From contig JAILWO010000001.1 of the NCBI GenBank assembly GCA_025698895.1, forward strand, positions 655,001 through 719,000: a stretch of 64,000 nucleotides of DNA, in the 5' to 3' direction. This DNA is from Rhizobiaceae bacterium. Lineage in GTDB: Bacteria > Pseudomonadota > Alphaproteobacteria > Rhizobiales > Rhizobiaceae. Below the pieces are notes generated by a model, which saw nothing but the letters and a program-made list of their open reading frames with translations, was not told where the DNA came from and made no database searches. How positions within the stretch are numbered: the first letter of the stretch is position 1; every line of letters starts with the position of its first letter. Position numbers and translations under genes: made by a program. Below are positions 14,804 to 22,856 of this stretch, in pieces.

Positions 14804-15549
14804 GACCAGAACCCCTCGGTGTGATGCTCATGCAGGACCGCAAGCGCCTCGTCAAAACTAAAATCCGTTGGAACAGTTTCCCATTTATCAAGAAACAGCC
14901 AAGCCGACGGCACGGCCGAAATGATCTCTTCCCACGACACAAGGGCTTTATCCAGACGAGCACGATAAGAGGCGATTCCGTCAGGGTCATGGCAGGCGTC
15001 GAGGAAGTCTCGACCGAAGACGTGCCCTGAGACGAACTCATCAAGGTCAACTGCGCAGTCGAAGGCGTTGTTGTGGTCAATCATCACAAGCGTTTGCTCA
15101 TCGTTTGCCCACAGCAGGTTCGGGTTGCCGCCACGAATGGACAGGCTGCGGTCATAGTTCCGGATCCACCGATCAAACACTGCGATTTCTCTTCGCAAAG
15201 CTACAGGAAGCAGTTCGATCTGGCCGAACCGCAGCTCGGTCGTGAGTTCTCGGCCAAGAGACCCAAAGCAGGGCCCGGACCCGAGTTGCTCAAGTTCAAG
15301 ATCTGTGCCGGGAATGATCAGTTCCGTAGGGATATCAACCACATCGAATGGTGCGACCGGCAGACCTAGCTTGAGCGCCAACGACCCGCAAACCCACTCC
15401 TTGATCAGTGAGATGTTACCAGCGCCTCGACCTTTGACAAAATAGGTCGCGTTATCGTTACACCGACAGATGTGTGGGCGCGTAATGCCTTGATCGGACC
15501 TCCGCACGACTTCAATGACTTCGACCGGCAAGCGCGCCCTCGCTACCAA
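14800..15549 (-). CDS. HipA-like kinase domain protein
   Basis: The 249-residue protein resembles the stand-alone HipA-like kinase family (HipA_2 type) rather than full-length HipA toxins. A nucleotide-binding N-lobe (YFVKGRGAG near residue 35) leads to a catalytic stretch with FDRWIRNYDRS and NPNLLW near 150-170, and a metal-binding VMIDHNNAFD block near 180. No HipB-type antitoxin is adjacent. The only coupled partner is the DUF3037 gene. It is probably a protein or small-molecule kinase with an unknown substrate. Lower GC than its surroundings supports accessory status. Confidence 0.78.
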   Translation of the reverse strand: MVARARLPVEVIEVVRRSDQGITRPHICRCNDNATYFVKGRGAGNISLIKEWVCGSLALKLGLPVAPFDVVDIPTELIIPGTDLELEQLGSGPCFGSLGRELTTELRFGQIELLPVALRREIAVFDRWIRNYDRSLSIRGGNPNLLWANDEQTLVMIDHNNAFDCAVDLDEFVSGHVFGRDFLDACHDPDGIASYRARLDKALVSWEEIISAVPSAWLFLDKWETVPTDFSFDEALAVLHEHHTEGFWS

Positions 15550-15710
15550 GCGGACGTTTCGTCACTTGTCGCCGGTTTTTGTATTGAATACAACCAGCTC
15601 TCGGAAGTGGCTCGATTGTGGGAAGCTACCCCAGCCGAACAAGACCTAATGGGAAAGCGCGGCAGCACTTGATCCGCTTAAACCCGCGAATAGCTTCGTC
15701 GGTCACTCAC

Positions 15711-15750
15711 TTCGGAGGGCAGCGCTATATCCAGCTGAGCTACGGAGGCC
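15711..15750 (-). pseudogene. 5' half of tRNA-Arg(CCG), truncated
   Basis: On the minus strand, 40 bases match the acceptor, D arm and anticodon loop of a tRNA-Arg. GTAGCTCAGCTGGATA is followed by GCGCTGCCCTCCGAA, giving anticodon CCG. The match stops right after the anticodon loop. The acceptor strand has two changes from what the 3' half would pair with, and the D loop has one. It cannot form a tRNA by itself. Confidence 0.75.
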
Positions 15751-15859
15751 GGCCGAGGGCTGCATAGCCCATGCGGCGCGGCGCTTCAACGACCAAAACA
15801 TCGCCGGATTGGCGAGGCGAGCACGATTGGTCAGAACCGATGTCGTGCCGTTGTCCTCA

Positions 15860-15894
15860 GGCAGAGGTCACAGGTTCGAATCCTGTCGGGTGCG
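15860..15894 (+). other. 3' half of tRNA-Arg(CCG), probable attachment-site scar
   Basis: On the plus strand, 35 bases reproduce the 3' half of the same tRNA. These are the anticodon-stem strand GGCAG, the variable region, the T arm (AGGTTCGAATCCT) and the acceptor strand GGGTGCG. No 5' half precedes it on this strand. Integrases of genomic islands typically recombine at the anticodon loop or 3' end of tRNA genes and leave such halves at the junction. The remaining DNA between 15550 and 15939 shows no gene. Confidence 0.7.
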
Positions 15895-15939
15895 AATGGC
15901 AAGGATGCGTCGGAAAACTCTCCAGGCTCTCTTCGAGGC

Positions 15940-16764
15940 TTAAGCGATAGGAACCCCGCATCGCTCGGCGGCATCCGATAATCGCGACCTAACTGCAGGC
16001 GCAGCGGGAGCTACCATGTAACCGGTATCGAGGCTGCCGATAAGGACCGAACTGGCGCGAGGGGCCGCTATCCACTCAATGCCGACAAGAGCGCAAATCA
16101 CGCTGTCGAGCATATCCTGGTCAGCTTTGCTAGGTGCGGGGGTGCGACGGCTCTCGCACCACTCCGCTATCGCTTCCAGTCGCCGAGACCGTGCGAACGC
16201 CGCGACGCCTTCTAGCACGGCCAGCCAGTCTGTCACTTTAAAGGTTCTTCTTCGTGCCGGATTATATCGAGGCGCTTTCAGGCGGCCGTGGAACCGCTCG
16301 TCAATCGAAAGCAAGGCAAGCGCGGGGAACACTTCGATGAGGAAGAGCCCGCAGGGGGCCGAGCGGGCCAATTCTGGGTTCTCGACCGCATTGAGCTGTT
16401 TCTTGAAGCGCCAAATCGGCGCAGCATCGTCGAACATTCCAATCTTCGATCGATTGGCTGGCTGCACACCACCGCCAGCCCAGGAGATAATAGAGGCTGC
16501 CACGCGATCGACCGGCCTGAGACTCGTCAGATTTGGAACGATGGTCGGCTGATCGAGCGCCACCAGGCACAGGTCGCTACTGTCCCGCTCCATGAGAATC
16601 AGCGTCAGTGCCTCGTCGAAGCTTGCTACCCGAGGTTCAACGAAAGCCACTTGGCTTAGGCCGAAGCGGAGGACGCTGACAGCGCCTGGCGCCTTGGGCC
16701 GGTCCGTCCAGGCTGAATCGAAGCCGACGACTGAACACCGACATGTTTCCAATTCCACGCTCAC
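15940..16764 (-). CDS. DUF429 protein, predicted RNase H-like nuclease
   Basis: About 274 residues from a GTG at 16764; a second GTG at 16830 would add 22 residues. The protein begins with the DUF429 signature VVGFDSAWTD, the first acidic position of an RNase H-like fold. LCLVALDQPTIVPN (second strand with Asp) and LIEVFPALALL follow, and a C-terminal DQDMLDSVICALVG helix carries further acidic residues. The substrate of DUF429 proteins is unknown. It follows the tRNA-Arg scar, so it may belong to the integrated element. The start codon is uncertain. Confidence 0.75.
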   Translation of the reverse strand: MSVELETCRCSVVGFDSAWTDRPKAPGAVSVLRFGLSQVAFVEPRVASFDEALTLILMERDSSDLCLVALDQPTIVPNLTSLRPVDRVAASIISWAGGGVQPANRSKIGMFDDAAPIWRFKKQLNAVENPELARSAPCGLFLIEVFPALALLSIDERFHGRLKAPRYNPARRRTFKVTDWLAVLEGVAAFARSRRLEAIAEWCESRRTPAPSKADQDMLDSVICALVGIEWIAAPRASSVLIGSLDTGYMVAPAAPAVRSRLSDAAERCGVPIA

Positions 16765-17012
16765 CGCCCCACCGGTAGTCTTTGATCTACAATGACCAGT
16801 ATGGAAGAGGCAGTAGGTGCCAATCAACACCTCACGTCAGAGGCTGGTCAGTGCGCGGTCGTTGAATTCAATCGACCCCGCGGGACCGTATGGGTCCGGT
16901 CAACCGTGAACGCCATACAGCACTCGTGAGACAGCGCAAGTATCACGCCGCGCGAAACGGGTGAATCAAGAATCAAGATGCGCTGGCTGCGCGATATTAT
17001 GCTCCCGCCGGT

Positions 17013-17120
17013 ATGGAAAAGGACGGCCACGGCTACATCGAAGTCCATCGCATGATCCACCTCCGAATGCCGTGGCTCTCGATTGAAGAGCTTCGAGCCA
17101 TAGTGGCCGGAGCGGAGTGA
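17013..17120 (+). CDS. Possible 35-residue peptide or gene remnant
   Basis: The 307 bases between the DUF429 and nuclease genes contain only one coding-like stretch. This is a plus-strand frame from an ATG at 17013 to a TGA at 17120, with a protein-like tail (LRMPWLSIEELRAIVAGAE). No ribosome binding site is evident. The frame is open upstream to about 16998 without a start, so it may be the end of a lost gene. Nothing else is recognised in this gap. Confidence 0.25.
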   Translation: MEKDGHGYIEVHRMIHLRMPWLSIEELRAIVAGAE

Positions 17121-17137
17121 CGACGGCTTTCGTCCGA

Positions 17138-18133
17138 CTACCCCTTAGACCGCCGCCATCCAGCGCTTCGCGCTTCTGTCTCGCTACAGAACCAGCGCTC
17201 GCCCTTTTGCGGGCTGATCTTGGTGCGTTCGTAGTGTGGCTGGCCGGGGATATGGTAGATGCGCTCGCCCTCGGCGTTGATATTCCCCTTAATCCGACAC
17301 GCGCCCGTTTCTCGAACATTCTGCAGCAGCCTCGCCGGCGTTTCATCGACGTTGTTCCGTTGTCTGTGAGCTTCGCGCCACGCCCACGGCTCGATGAACG
17401 TGCCATGCCATACGCCCTGTTTAGCCGCCTGCGCTCTTTTCTGATCCGAAGCATACCTGCCATGGCTGTAGCGAGGCCAGTCCAGCGCATGGCCGTTCGC
17501 CACCAGCATAGCAGCCACGTTCTGGCCATCGGCACGAAAGCAGTCTGCCACCATTCGATCGTATTGATCGCGGTCGACGAACTCGCATTTTGCCGGACGC
17601 GACTCCGCAAGTATCTTGTCGAGAAATGCGGCCGCTTCAGCCCCACATCTATAGGGATTGTTCCTGTCGTCCTGGCAGAGCTGATCACTTTCAGGTGCAT
17701 CGACGCCATTGAGGCGGATGCGCTGGTTCCGGATCTCAAGGGTATCTCCGTCGACAACAGCTGCACGACCGCTAACGTGCTTCTCGTTCACCCCTGAAGA
17801 CCGTGTTCCCAGTGTGATGACGCTTGGTGCATCTGTCGGCACCGTCTCCCGCGGCCGGACGATCCCTGTAGAAGTCCGAGTATCATCGCCCACAGTTAGT
17901 TCAATCTGCGCCGACAGGCGATCCCAGACAAAGCCGATGTCGGAGTGTATCCAACCCATCAGGAACGCCCCGAGGCAGGCAAGGCCAATAAATCCGAAGC
18001 CCCTCGGTCTTCCCTGCCGTGATATGCTACCCGGTCGTGGTGCTCGTGAGCGGCCGACTGTGGGACCAAAGCGGTTACGCGCCCAATTCGGACGCTTTCC
18101 GCGTGAATGAGTGAACCTGCCCCCATAGTGCAT
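17138..18133 (-). CDS. Membrane-anchored thermonuclease with sunset-like C-terminus
   Basis: This 331-residue protein has a basic N-terminus and one membrane segment (about residues 46-62, GFIGLACLGAFLMG). A staphylococcal nuclease-like domain (about 125-265) carries VVDGDTLEI, RLNGVDAPE and YDRMVADCF, which hold the metal-binding Asp and catalytic Arg/Glu positions. The tail (280-331) has a small cysteine-containing module with CRIKGNIN, YHIPGQPHY and GERWFCSETEARSAGWR, like the sunset domain found in rhizobial secreted proteins. It is probably an exported, anchored nuclease. A decayed copy of the tail module occurs at 26905-27066. Confidence 0.85.
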   Translation of the reverse strand: MHYGGRFTHSRGKRPNWARNRFGPTVGRSRAPRPGSISRQGRPRGFGFIGLACLGAFLMGWIHSDIGFVWDRLSAQIELTVGDDTRTSTGIVRPRETVPTDAPSVITLGTRSSGVNEKHVSGRAAVVDGDTLEIRNQRIRLNGVDAPESDQLCQDDRNNPYRCGAEAAAFLDKILAESRPAKCEFVDRDQYDRMVADCFRADGQNVAAMLVANGHALDWPRYSHGRYASDQKRAQAAKQGVWHGTFIEPWAWREAHRQRNNVDETPARLLQNVRETGACRIKGNINAEGERIYHIPGQPHYERTKISPQKGERWFCSETEARSAGWRRSKG

Positions 18134-18408
18134 ATCGCGGCCATCTTGACCTATCGAGAGCGAGCACGCGACCAGGATCGACTGTGAGCCCTATTTTGCA
18201 GTTAAGACGCTGACGACACGCATGCACAGGTAGACGCGAGGGAGCTCACAGGCTGGCACCGATCGGGTTACGCTTTCCCACAATGCTGCAGCCATGTCCG
18301 TCGCTTGCCGGTGAGTTTCCCTGCGCGATTGGCCCTATGCCGGTGGCAGGTCGTGGCTTGACGGACAGAAGGGCTATCGGGTAGCCGCGTCTATCGCTGG
18401 ACCAATCA

Positions 18409-18870
18409 ATGCCAAAGATTCGTGATCACGCATACTACATGTCTCGCCTCGAGCGTGAGCATCCGACCATCTTTGCTGACTGGAAGGCCGGCAAGTATCG
18501 GTCTGCGCGGCAGGCACTGATCGCGGCTGGCCTGAGGCGCGAGCAGACCCACATTAACACTCTCAAAGCTGCATGGAAGAAGGCCAGCCGGAGAGAGCAG
18601 ACTGAGTTTCTCAAGTGGGTAGGCACGTCTACCTCGACTTCCGCGGCACCGATTGTCGACGCCGAGCGACGACTCCTAACAACAACGGCTGCCCGCATCG
18701 CGACAGTCATGGCGCGGCGAGGCATCGAGATGGGCGGTGTTATGGACGAGATGGGTTTCAAGCGACGCGACGCCTCTTTGGGCAACGCGATGGCGAACAG
18801 GCCCACGCGGCTAAGACCCGACGTCGTTCGCGCCCTCGAAGCATGGTTGGACACGAACCGAACGGTGTGA
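18409..18870 (+). CDS. Hypothetical protein, helix-rich
   Basis: The 153-residue protein is basic and predicted helical. The first 70 residues (RLEREHPTIFADWKAGKYRS, then RQALIAAGLRRE) look like a small DNA-associated or phage-type domain. The last 60 contain an ARIATVMARRGIEMGGVMDEM helix pair that could be a winged helix. No family is recognised. The ATG follows GGACCAATCA without a strong Shine-Dalgarno. It stands alone between the nuclease and a small membrane protein in the accessory island. Confidence 0.6.
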   Translation: MPKIRDHAYYMSRLEREHPTIFADWKAGKYRSARQALIAAGLRREQTHINTLKAAWKKASRREQTEFLKWVGTSTSTSAAPIVDAERRLLTTTAARIATVMARRGIEMGGVMDEMGFKRRDASLGNAMANRPTRLRPDVVRALEAWLDTNRTV

Positions 18871-18948
18871 AGCTGATACCGTAGATCCTACTTGGGTTTC
18901 GTCCGGGTTTGTCCTACCGCTGATTCCGTCAAAAAGGGGGAGGTCATC

Positions 18949-19197
18949 GTGAACGGAACCGTCATAAGCCGGAAGTTCACCGGGGCCGGCGTGCTCGGCA
19001 TCCTGTTCTTGATCATTGGTCCGGCGCTGTCCGGCTTTGCCTATATCGCGATAGCCGGGGCTCGAGCCACGTATGGCGTGCACTTCGATGTGTCGTGGGT
19101 CTACCTGCTCGGCGACATCCGGCTGTTCTTGATGACGATGACACTACCGCTTCTCATTGTCGGGCGGAGCTATGTCGTGAGACAAGCCGAGGGCTGA
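18949..19197 (+). CDS. Small two-helix membrane protein
   Basis: An 82-residue protein starts at a GTG (18949) placed 6 bases after a strong GGGGGAGG. An upstream in-frame ATG at 18892 lacks such a site. Two hydrophobic segments (GVLGILFLIIGPALSGFAYIA and LFLMTMTLPLLIVG) flank a short polar loop, giving a hairpin in the inner membrane. No family is recognised and the neighbours give no functional hint. Confidence 0.6.
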   Translation: MNGTVISRKFTGAGVLGILFLIIGPALSGFAYIAIAGARATYGVHFDVSWVYLLGDIRLFLMTMTLPLLIVGRSYVVRQAEG

Positions 19198-20134
19198 ATG
19201 CTTCCAATCGAGCAGGGGAGCTCCTTGGCTGGCTTGGCGCGCTGAGCGCTTATCGGGACGAGATCCTCGCTAGCGCCTGCCTAGGAGCTTCCCTGGCCGA
19301 TCCTGAGTGGTTGCCGTCAACGATGCGAGCATTGGAGGGGTGGCGTCATTTTTCCGGAGCATCGCATCACCGGGAGCGGCGCTGTCATTCCCATCGTCCA
19401 GCTTGGCTTCCACTATTTCGATCACAGCACTTCCGGGCCCACGGGCCCGCCATCCAGACTCGCGATCAGAGTTGAAGCAAGGGATCACGACTGCCGGAAA
19501 GGCGTGGCGCGGAAGGCACGGATATGTATTCGCGACCTTCTGGCGCCAGCAGATGCTGTCCAAGGTCTGTGGTCGCGAAATGAGGCTTATAAGCCGAAGA
19601 GCGCATTCAGTGGACGCTGTCTGATCGGTTCTATCCGCGATAGTCTGGCGACCGGGCGTCAACTCTGCGTGCAGTGTCGTCAGCTTCGGTCTGTATAGAA
19701 GAAGGAGAGCGAACAGCTCCGCATCAGGAAACGGTCGGACTTGTCAGCATATCGTGGCATCCGACGATGCGGAGTTGACAGCACCTCGGCAGGAACGCCT
19801 GGAGAGAAGGGGCATAACCGACGGCAGGCACGCCGAGGATGGGTGCTTTCGTCTTTGAATCTTAGGGGCACCACTACGCACTAGGATGACAACCTCGCGC
19901 CCCGTCTAGGACTTCGTTTCCCCACCGTGCCCCTACCGGCCGACCTCTCGCGGGCAATATGCCTTGGTTCCCGGGGTCGCCGCCGCAGGGGAAAGCCGCG
20001 GCGACCACCCCCCGACATCGCGACGGGAAAAAGTTCGTCGTGTGCCCAAGCGAACCGTCCTGCACCCACGCCAAGGCCGCCCGAGGCGGTCCAGCAGCCA
20101 ACCGCCGGTCCCGCTCGTGATCGGCAATGACAGT
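19198..20134. other. 937-base stretch without a recognisable gene
   Basis: Several frames of 60-130 codons are open on both strands, but none has a credible ribosome binding site, a known motif or coding-like composition throughout. The leftward frames between 19870 and 20140 contain a fragment reading WAHDELFPVAM that could be a decayed gene, but frame changes would be needed to extend it. I regard this as eroded island DNA. Confidence 0.5.
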
Positions 20135-20751
20135 TCAATCGCCCGCTTGTGCGTGCGGCGTCGACCGTGACTCCTGTTCTTGCTCTTTTTGGAGGCGCAG
20201 CCGCTTCAGACGCCTCGTCGGTGGCAACGCTGTGATCAGGCGCCGGCGGCCCCTCGCAACAATAAAGGCGCGCTCGAACTGGCCGGGGATCCGGACCCAG
20301 AAAAGGGCATAACCATTGGATCGCTCCTCGAGCAGCAAGGCGCGTCCGCTCTGGATCTCTCGCAAGATACCGCTGAATTCGCCCGGACCCAAGACGATCT
20401 TATAGCGGTGGAACAGCGCCCGATGAAGATGCCAGCTATCCCGACGAATGCTCGCGCCATGCCAGCGTTCATCAAAACGTTCAAGGTAGGTTGAGGGCCT
20501 CACCAGAGGGCCACCCTCTCGATCAAGCAACCCTTTTCCCTCAATGCTAGCGAGGGCGACGGAGGCACGGCGGAGGACAGGAGAGCGAGCCTCACTCTCT
20601 GCACGCGTGTGAGGGTCGGAGCCGGAAGTCCGTCGGGACAGATGAGGCGCAGAAATTGGAACCATGCCTGCTCGTTGGGCGAGAGTTCCTGGTGGCCGGT
20701 AGCCGAGGGACCGGCGCCACGTGGCGCCGGGGGGAACATGGACCTGCCCAT
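20135..20751 (-). pseudogene. Frameshifted partner gene of the XRE regulator
   Basis: An ATG at 20751 overlaps the XRE gene's stop (TGATG). It opens a frame reading NEQAWFQFLRLICPDG and ending at 20500. The protein-like continuation lies in the -1 frame, running to 20135 with FHRYKIVLGPGEFSG, RALLLEERSNGYALFW and RAFIVARGRRRLITALPP. Joined, they would give about 205 residues. The shift falls roughly between 20500 and 20620, where both frames are open. No canonical slippery heptamer was found. This is either a true frameshift or a sequence error. The family is not recognised. Confidence 0.55.
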
Positions 20752-21155
20752 CAGCCCAGGACCTCCCGGAGCGCTCGCACGAGCTTAGCGGTGGGCGCCG
20801 GATCCCGGTTTTCAGATATATCCCGGTAGAGCTGGATGATCTTCTTTTCGTTTTCCGACAGGGCCAAGCCGCACGCTTCCTCGATGATCTCCCACAGGAG
20901 CGAGTCATGCTGATCGAGGGCCAGACGCAGCAAATAAACCCGATCGACTTCCAGAGCGGCGGCGAGCTTCGGCACCCTGTCGACCGGCAGCTTGCTGGAG
21001 CCGCTGCCGATCATGGAAAGCAAGTTTAACGATCGCCAGCCGACCTCGGCTGCAATCTCGATCTGGGATTTTCGGGGACGCAGCTCCAGCACCCGGCGCT
21101 TGACAAACGTCGCGAGTTGGGTTTCGGCGTAGGGTTTTGTGCGTTGCGAGTTCAT
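20751..21155 (-). CDS. XRE-like helix-turn-helix regulator
   Basis: The 134-residue protein has a Cro/C1-type helix-turn-helix (about residues 28-75: SQIEIAAEVGW as first helix pair, VDRVPKLAAALEVDR as the XRE tail) followed by a helical region (LWEIIEEACGLALSENEKKIIQLYRDI). The RBS GGAG lies inside a 7-bp inverted repeat next to the start codon, so expression is probably self-controlled. Its stop overlaps the ATG of the frameshifted downstream gene. It resembles regulators of integrative elements in rhizobia, but the target is not known. Confidence 0.75.
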   Translation of the reverse strand: MNSQRTKPYAETQLATFVKRRVLELRPRKSQIEIAAEVGWRSLNLLSMIGSGSSKLPVDRVPKLAAALEVDRVYLLRLALDQHDSLLWEIIEEACGLALSENEKKIIQLYRDISENRDPAPTAKLVRALREVLG

Positions 21156-21183
21156 GTGACGTCTCCAAGATTAGATACGTCAC
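21156..21183 (-). promoter_or_regulatory. Inverted repeat enclosing the XRE ribosome binding site
   Basis: GTGACGT at 21156-21162 and ACGTCAC at 21177-21183 form a perfect 7-bp inverted repeat with a 14-base loop. The inner arm touches the XRE start codon, and the Shine-Dalgarno GGAG lies in the loop. As DNA it is a good operator; as RNA it could form a hairpin at the translation start. AT-rich TATGCT/TATAAG hexamers lie just upstream. Confidence 0.5.
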
Positions 21184-21273
21184 TTATAGCATAATTACGA
21201 TGGATGAGTTGCTATCTATGCGGCATAGTGAATGAACAATGTCTGCTACAAAGAATTTCTCCTAACTGATATG

Positions 21274-22224
21274 TCAACGCTTACTTATCATTATTTGCGC
21301 CAACACTTTCTGTCGCTGCAAGCTATATAGTTCTCCGGCCCCGCGTCGAACGCCCTTGGTGGCGAAAACCCAATCCCCATTGATCGGTCGGGGTAGATGA
21401 GCGAAGGGTCCCTTCAGTGGCCGGATGAAGATTGCGTCAGTTGCGGCGTAGAAGGACCAGATGGCAGTCGGATCCGGCCGCGTGTGGGCCTGGTGCTGCC
21501 GCACATCATGCCACTCGCCGCCGGCAAGGCGCATGGCCTTCCTTACGGCTTTCAGTTCGTTCGTATCTGCCTGTAGCTCGCCGTGGACGTGTGGCAGGTC
21601 CTGGGCGACGTCGAATGCGAACCAGAGCGCCACCGGCCTTCCCAGCGCTTCTTTGAGCCGCCGTGAGAGGCGATCACCAAGCCAGCCGGCTGATGAGGGA
21701 ACGGCAGCCAGTTGCTCGCGGATGGAGTCGTTGAAGTGAAGCGTGAAGGCCGACACGTCGCCGTCGCGGCACATGGCATAGTGGAACCATTCCAGGGATG
21801 CTTCATCGCTCAACACGCGCCATGAGGCTGGCGTGCGATGTTGGCGCGGCGTGGTGGAGGCATAGGAGCGCCAGAAGCGCGCGGCTCGTTCTTCCTCTTC
21901 GTCTGACAGGCTCTCGGTGATGGCGGGCGGGATGGATGTTGCGGACGTATGGGAAGGTCCTGTCAGTCGGATGATCTCGAAGTGGGGATGGGCAGGCGTC
22001 ACCCATGTAACTGAAGTCCCCCCGGAGGCCTGAACCTGCTCAAGTGCGGCAACTGCCTGAAACCACGGGCGGAACTTCGCGTCCCGATACACGGATTTGA
22101 CCCGGCGGCGCTTCGGAATATTGGCAACTTCAGGCGGAGTCGGCGAGGGCGTATCGCCGTGCTGTTCATGGGCAGTTTGCAGCGGGTGGAGTTGCATGCC
22201 GGAAGCAGGATCTTGGTCGCGCAA
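21274..22224 (-). CDS. Hypothetical protein with His-x-His motif (HUH-like?)
   Basis: This 316-residue protein has a disordered N-terminal 40 residues, then a compact domain. The region VALWFAFDVAQDLPHVHGEL (near residues 200-220) resembles motif 2 of HUH rolling-circle or relaxase-type endonucleases, where His-x-His binds the metal. Tyrosines follow in SFYAATD and near the C-terminus (GELYSLQRQKV). No complete HUH signature is proven. It runs on the same strand as the XRE gene, 118 bases upstream of it, within the island. Replication, mobilisation or plasmid-like maintenance is a reasonable but unproven idea. Confidence 0.55.
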   Translation of the reverse strand: MRDQDPASGMQLHPLQTAHEQHGDTPSPTPPEVANIPKRRRVKSVYRDAKFRPWFQAVAALEQVQASGGTSVTWVTPAHPHFEIIRLTGPSHTSATSIPPAITESLSDEEEERAARFWRSYASTTPRQHRTPASWRVLSDEASLEWFHYAMCRDGDVSAFTLHFNDSIREQLAAVPSSAGWLGDRLSRRLKEALGRPVALWFAFDVAQDLPHVHGELQADTNELKAVRKAMRLAGGEWHDVRQHQAHTRPDPTAIWSFYAATDAIFIRPLKGPFAHLPRPINGDWVFATKGVRRGAGELYSLQRQKVLAQIMISKR

Positions 22225-22388
22225 CGAGTTGGTCTCCTTGAGTGATGTCGCGGCGTTGGCGGAACGCCAATGATGGCTGCGTTATAGCGATGGCTCCCGG
22301 GAAGCCGCCCAAAATTTTTATCCGGACTGGAAATTTCGTTGTGCTGCAGCTGCCGGATCCGTGAGCACCTAATGCTAGGCATCCACGT

Positions 22389-22640
22389 CTACTGAAGCGG
22401 CGGGTGGCGGAAATTGAGCCAGCGGGTCGCAGCCGCCATCTTGTCGAGACGGCCCGATCTGTAGCTGCGCACATTGCAGACATCGCCACCGACCGACCCT
22501 AAAGTTCCTTCGGTTCGCCCGAAGGCGGCGGCGGACCAGCCGGACGGATCGACGATGACGGGCGAACATCCGGGGATATCTTGTAACATTGCGCCAGCAC
22601 AAAGAGCGCACTCGCGCACCGGCGTAGGGGTGGCCGTCAT
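22389..22640 (-). CDS. Possible small cysteine-containing protein
   Basis: An 83-codon frame starts at an ATG (22640) preceded by AAGGCAGG. It contains ECALCAGAM, a single CxxC pair, and a later RSGRLDKMAAATRWLN stretch. The peptide could be half of a zinc ribbon, but no second pair is present. It is on the same strand as the HUH-like gene 165 bases downstream. No family is recognised and a chance frame is not excluded. Confidence 0.3.
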   Translation of the reverse strand: MTATPTPVRECALCAGAMLQDIPGCSPVIVDPSGWSAAAFGRTEGTLGSVGGDVCNVRSYRSGRLDKMAAATRWLNFRHPPLQ

Positions 22641-22856
22641 GGTGCCTGCCTTGGCCGAATTGTCTATCAACCTCCTCGTCGTCGTTATCCGGCTATTTCG
22701 ACGTCAGGAGCCCGGCCGCCGCCGACACGGGACGTCCGTCCCTGCCTTGAGGGACAGGTGCTTGAAGGGCAACCGCGGTGGGCCTATTTCATCGGCACTG
22801 CCGGTCATAATGGCATCTTACAATCAACGAACCCGTTCATTGTCAGGGAGGTATCG

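Noticed and set aside
13919-15549. A classical hipBA toxin-antitoxin module
   Set aside because: No HipB helix-turn-helix gene is present and the kinase is half the size of HipA; its partner is DUF3037.
15711-15894. A functional tRNA-Arg gene
   Set aside because: The two halves are on opposite strands 109 bases apart and the acceptor strand is mismatched, so neither can be processed to a tRNA.
20135-20751. Programmed -1 frameshift
   Set aside because: No X-XXY-YYZ heptamer in the right frame was found in the overlap; loss or sequence error is simpler.
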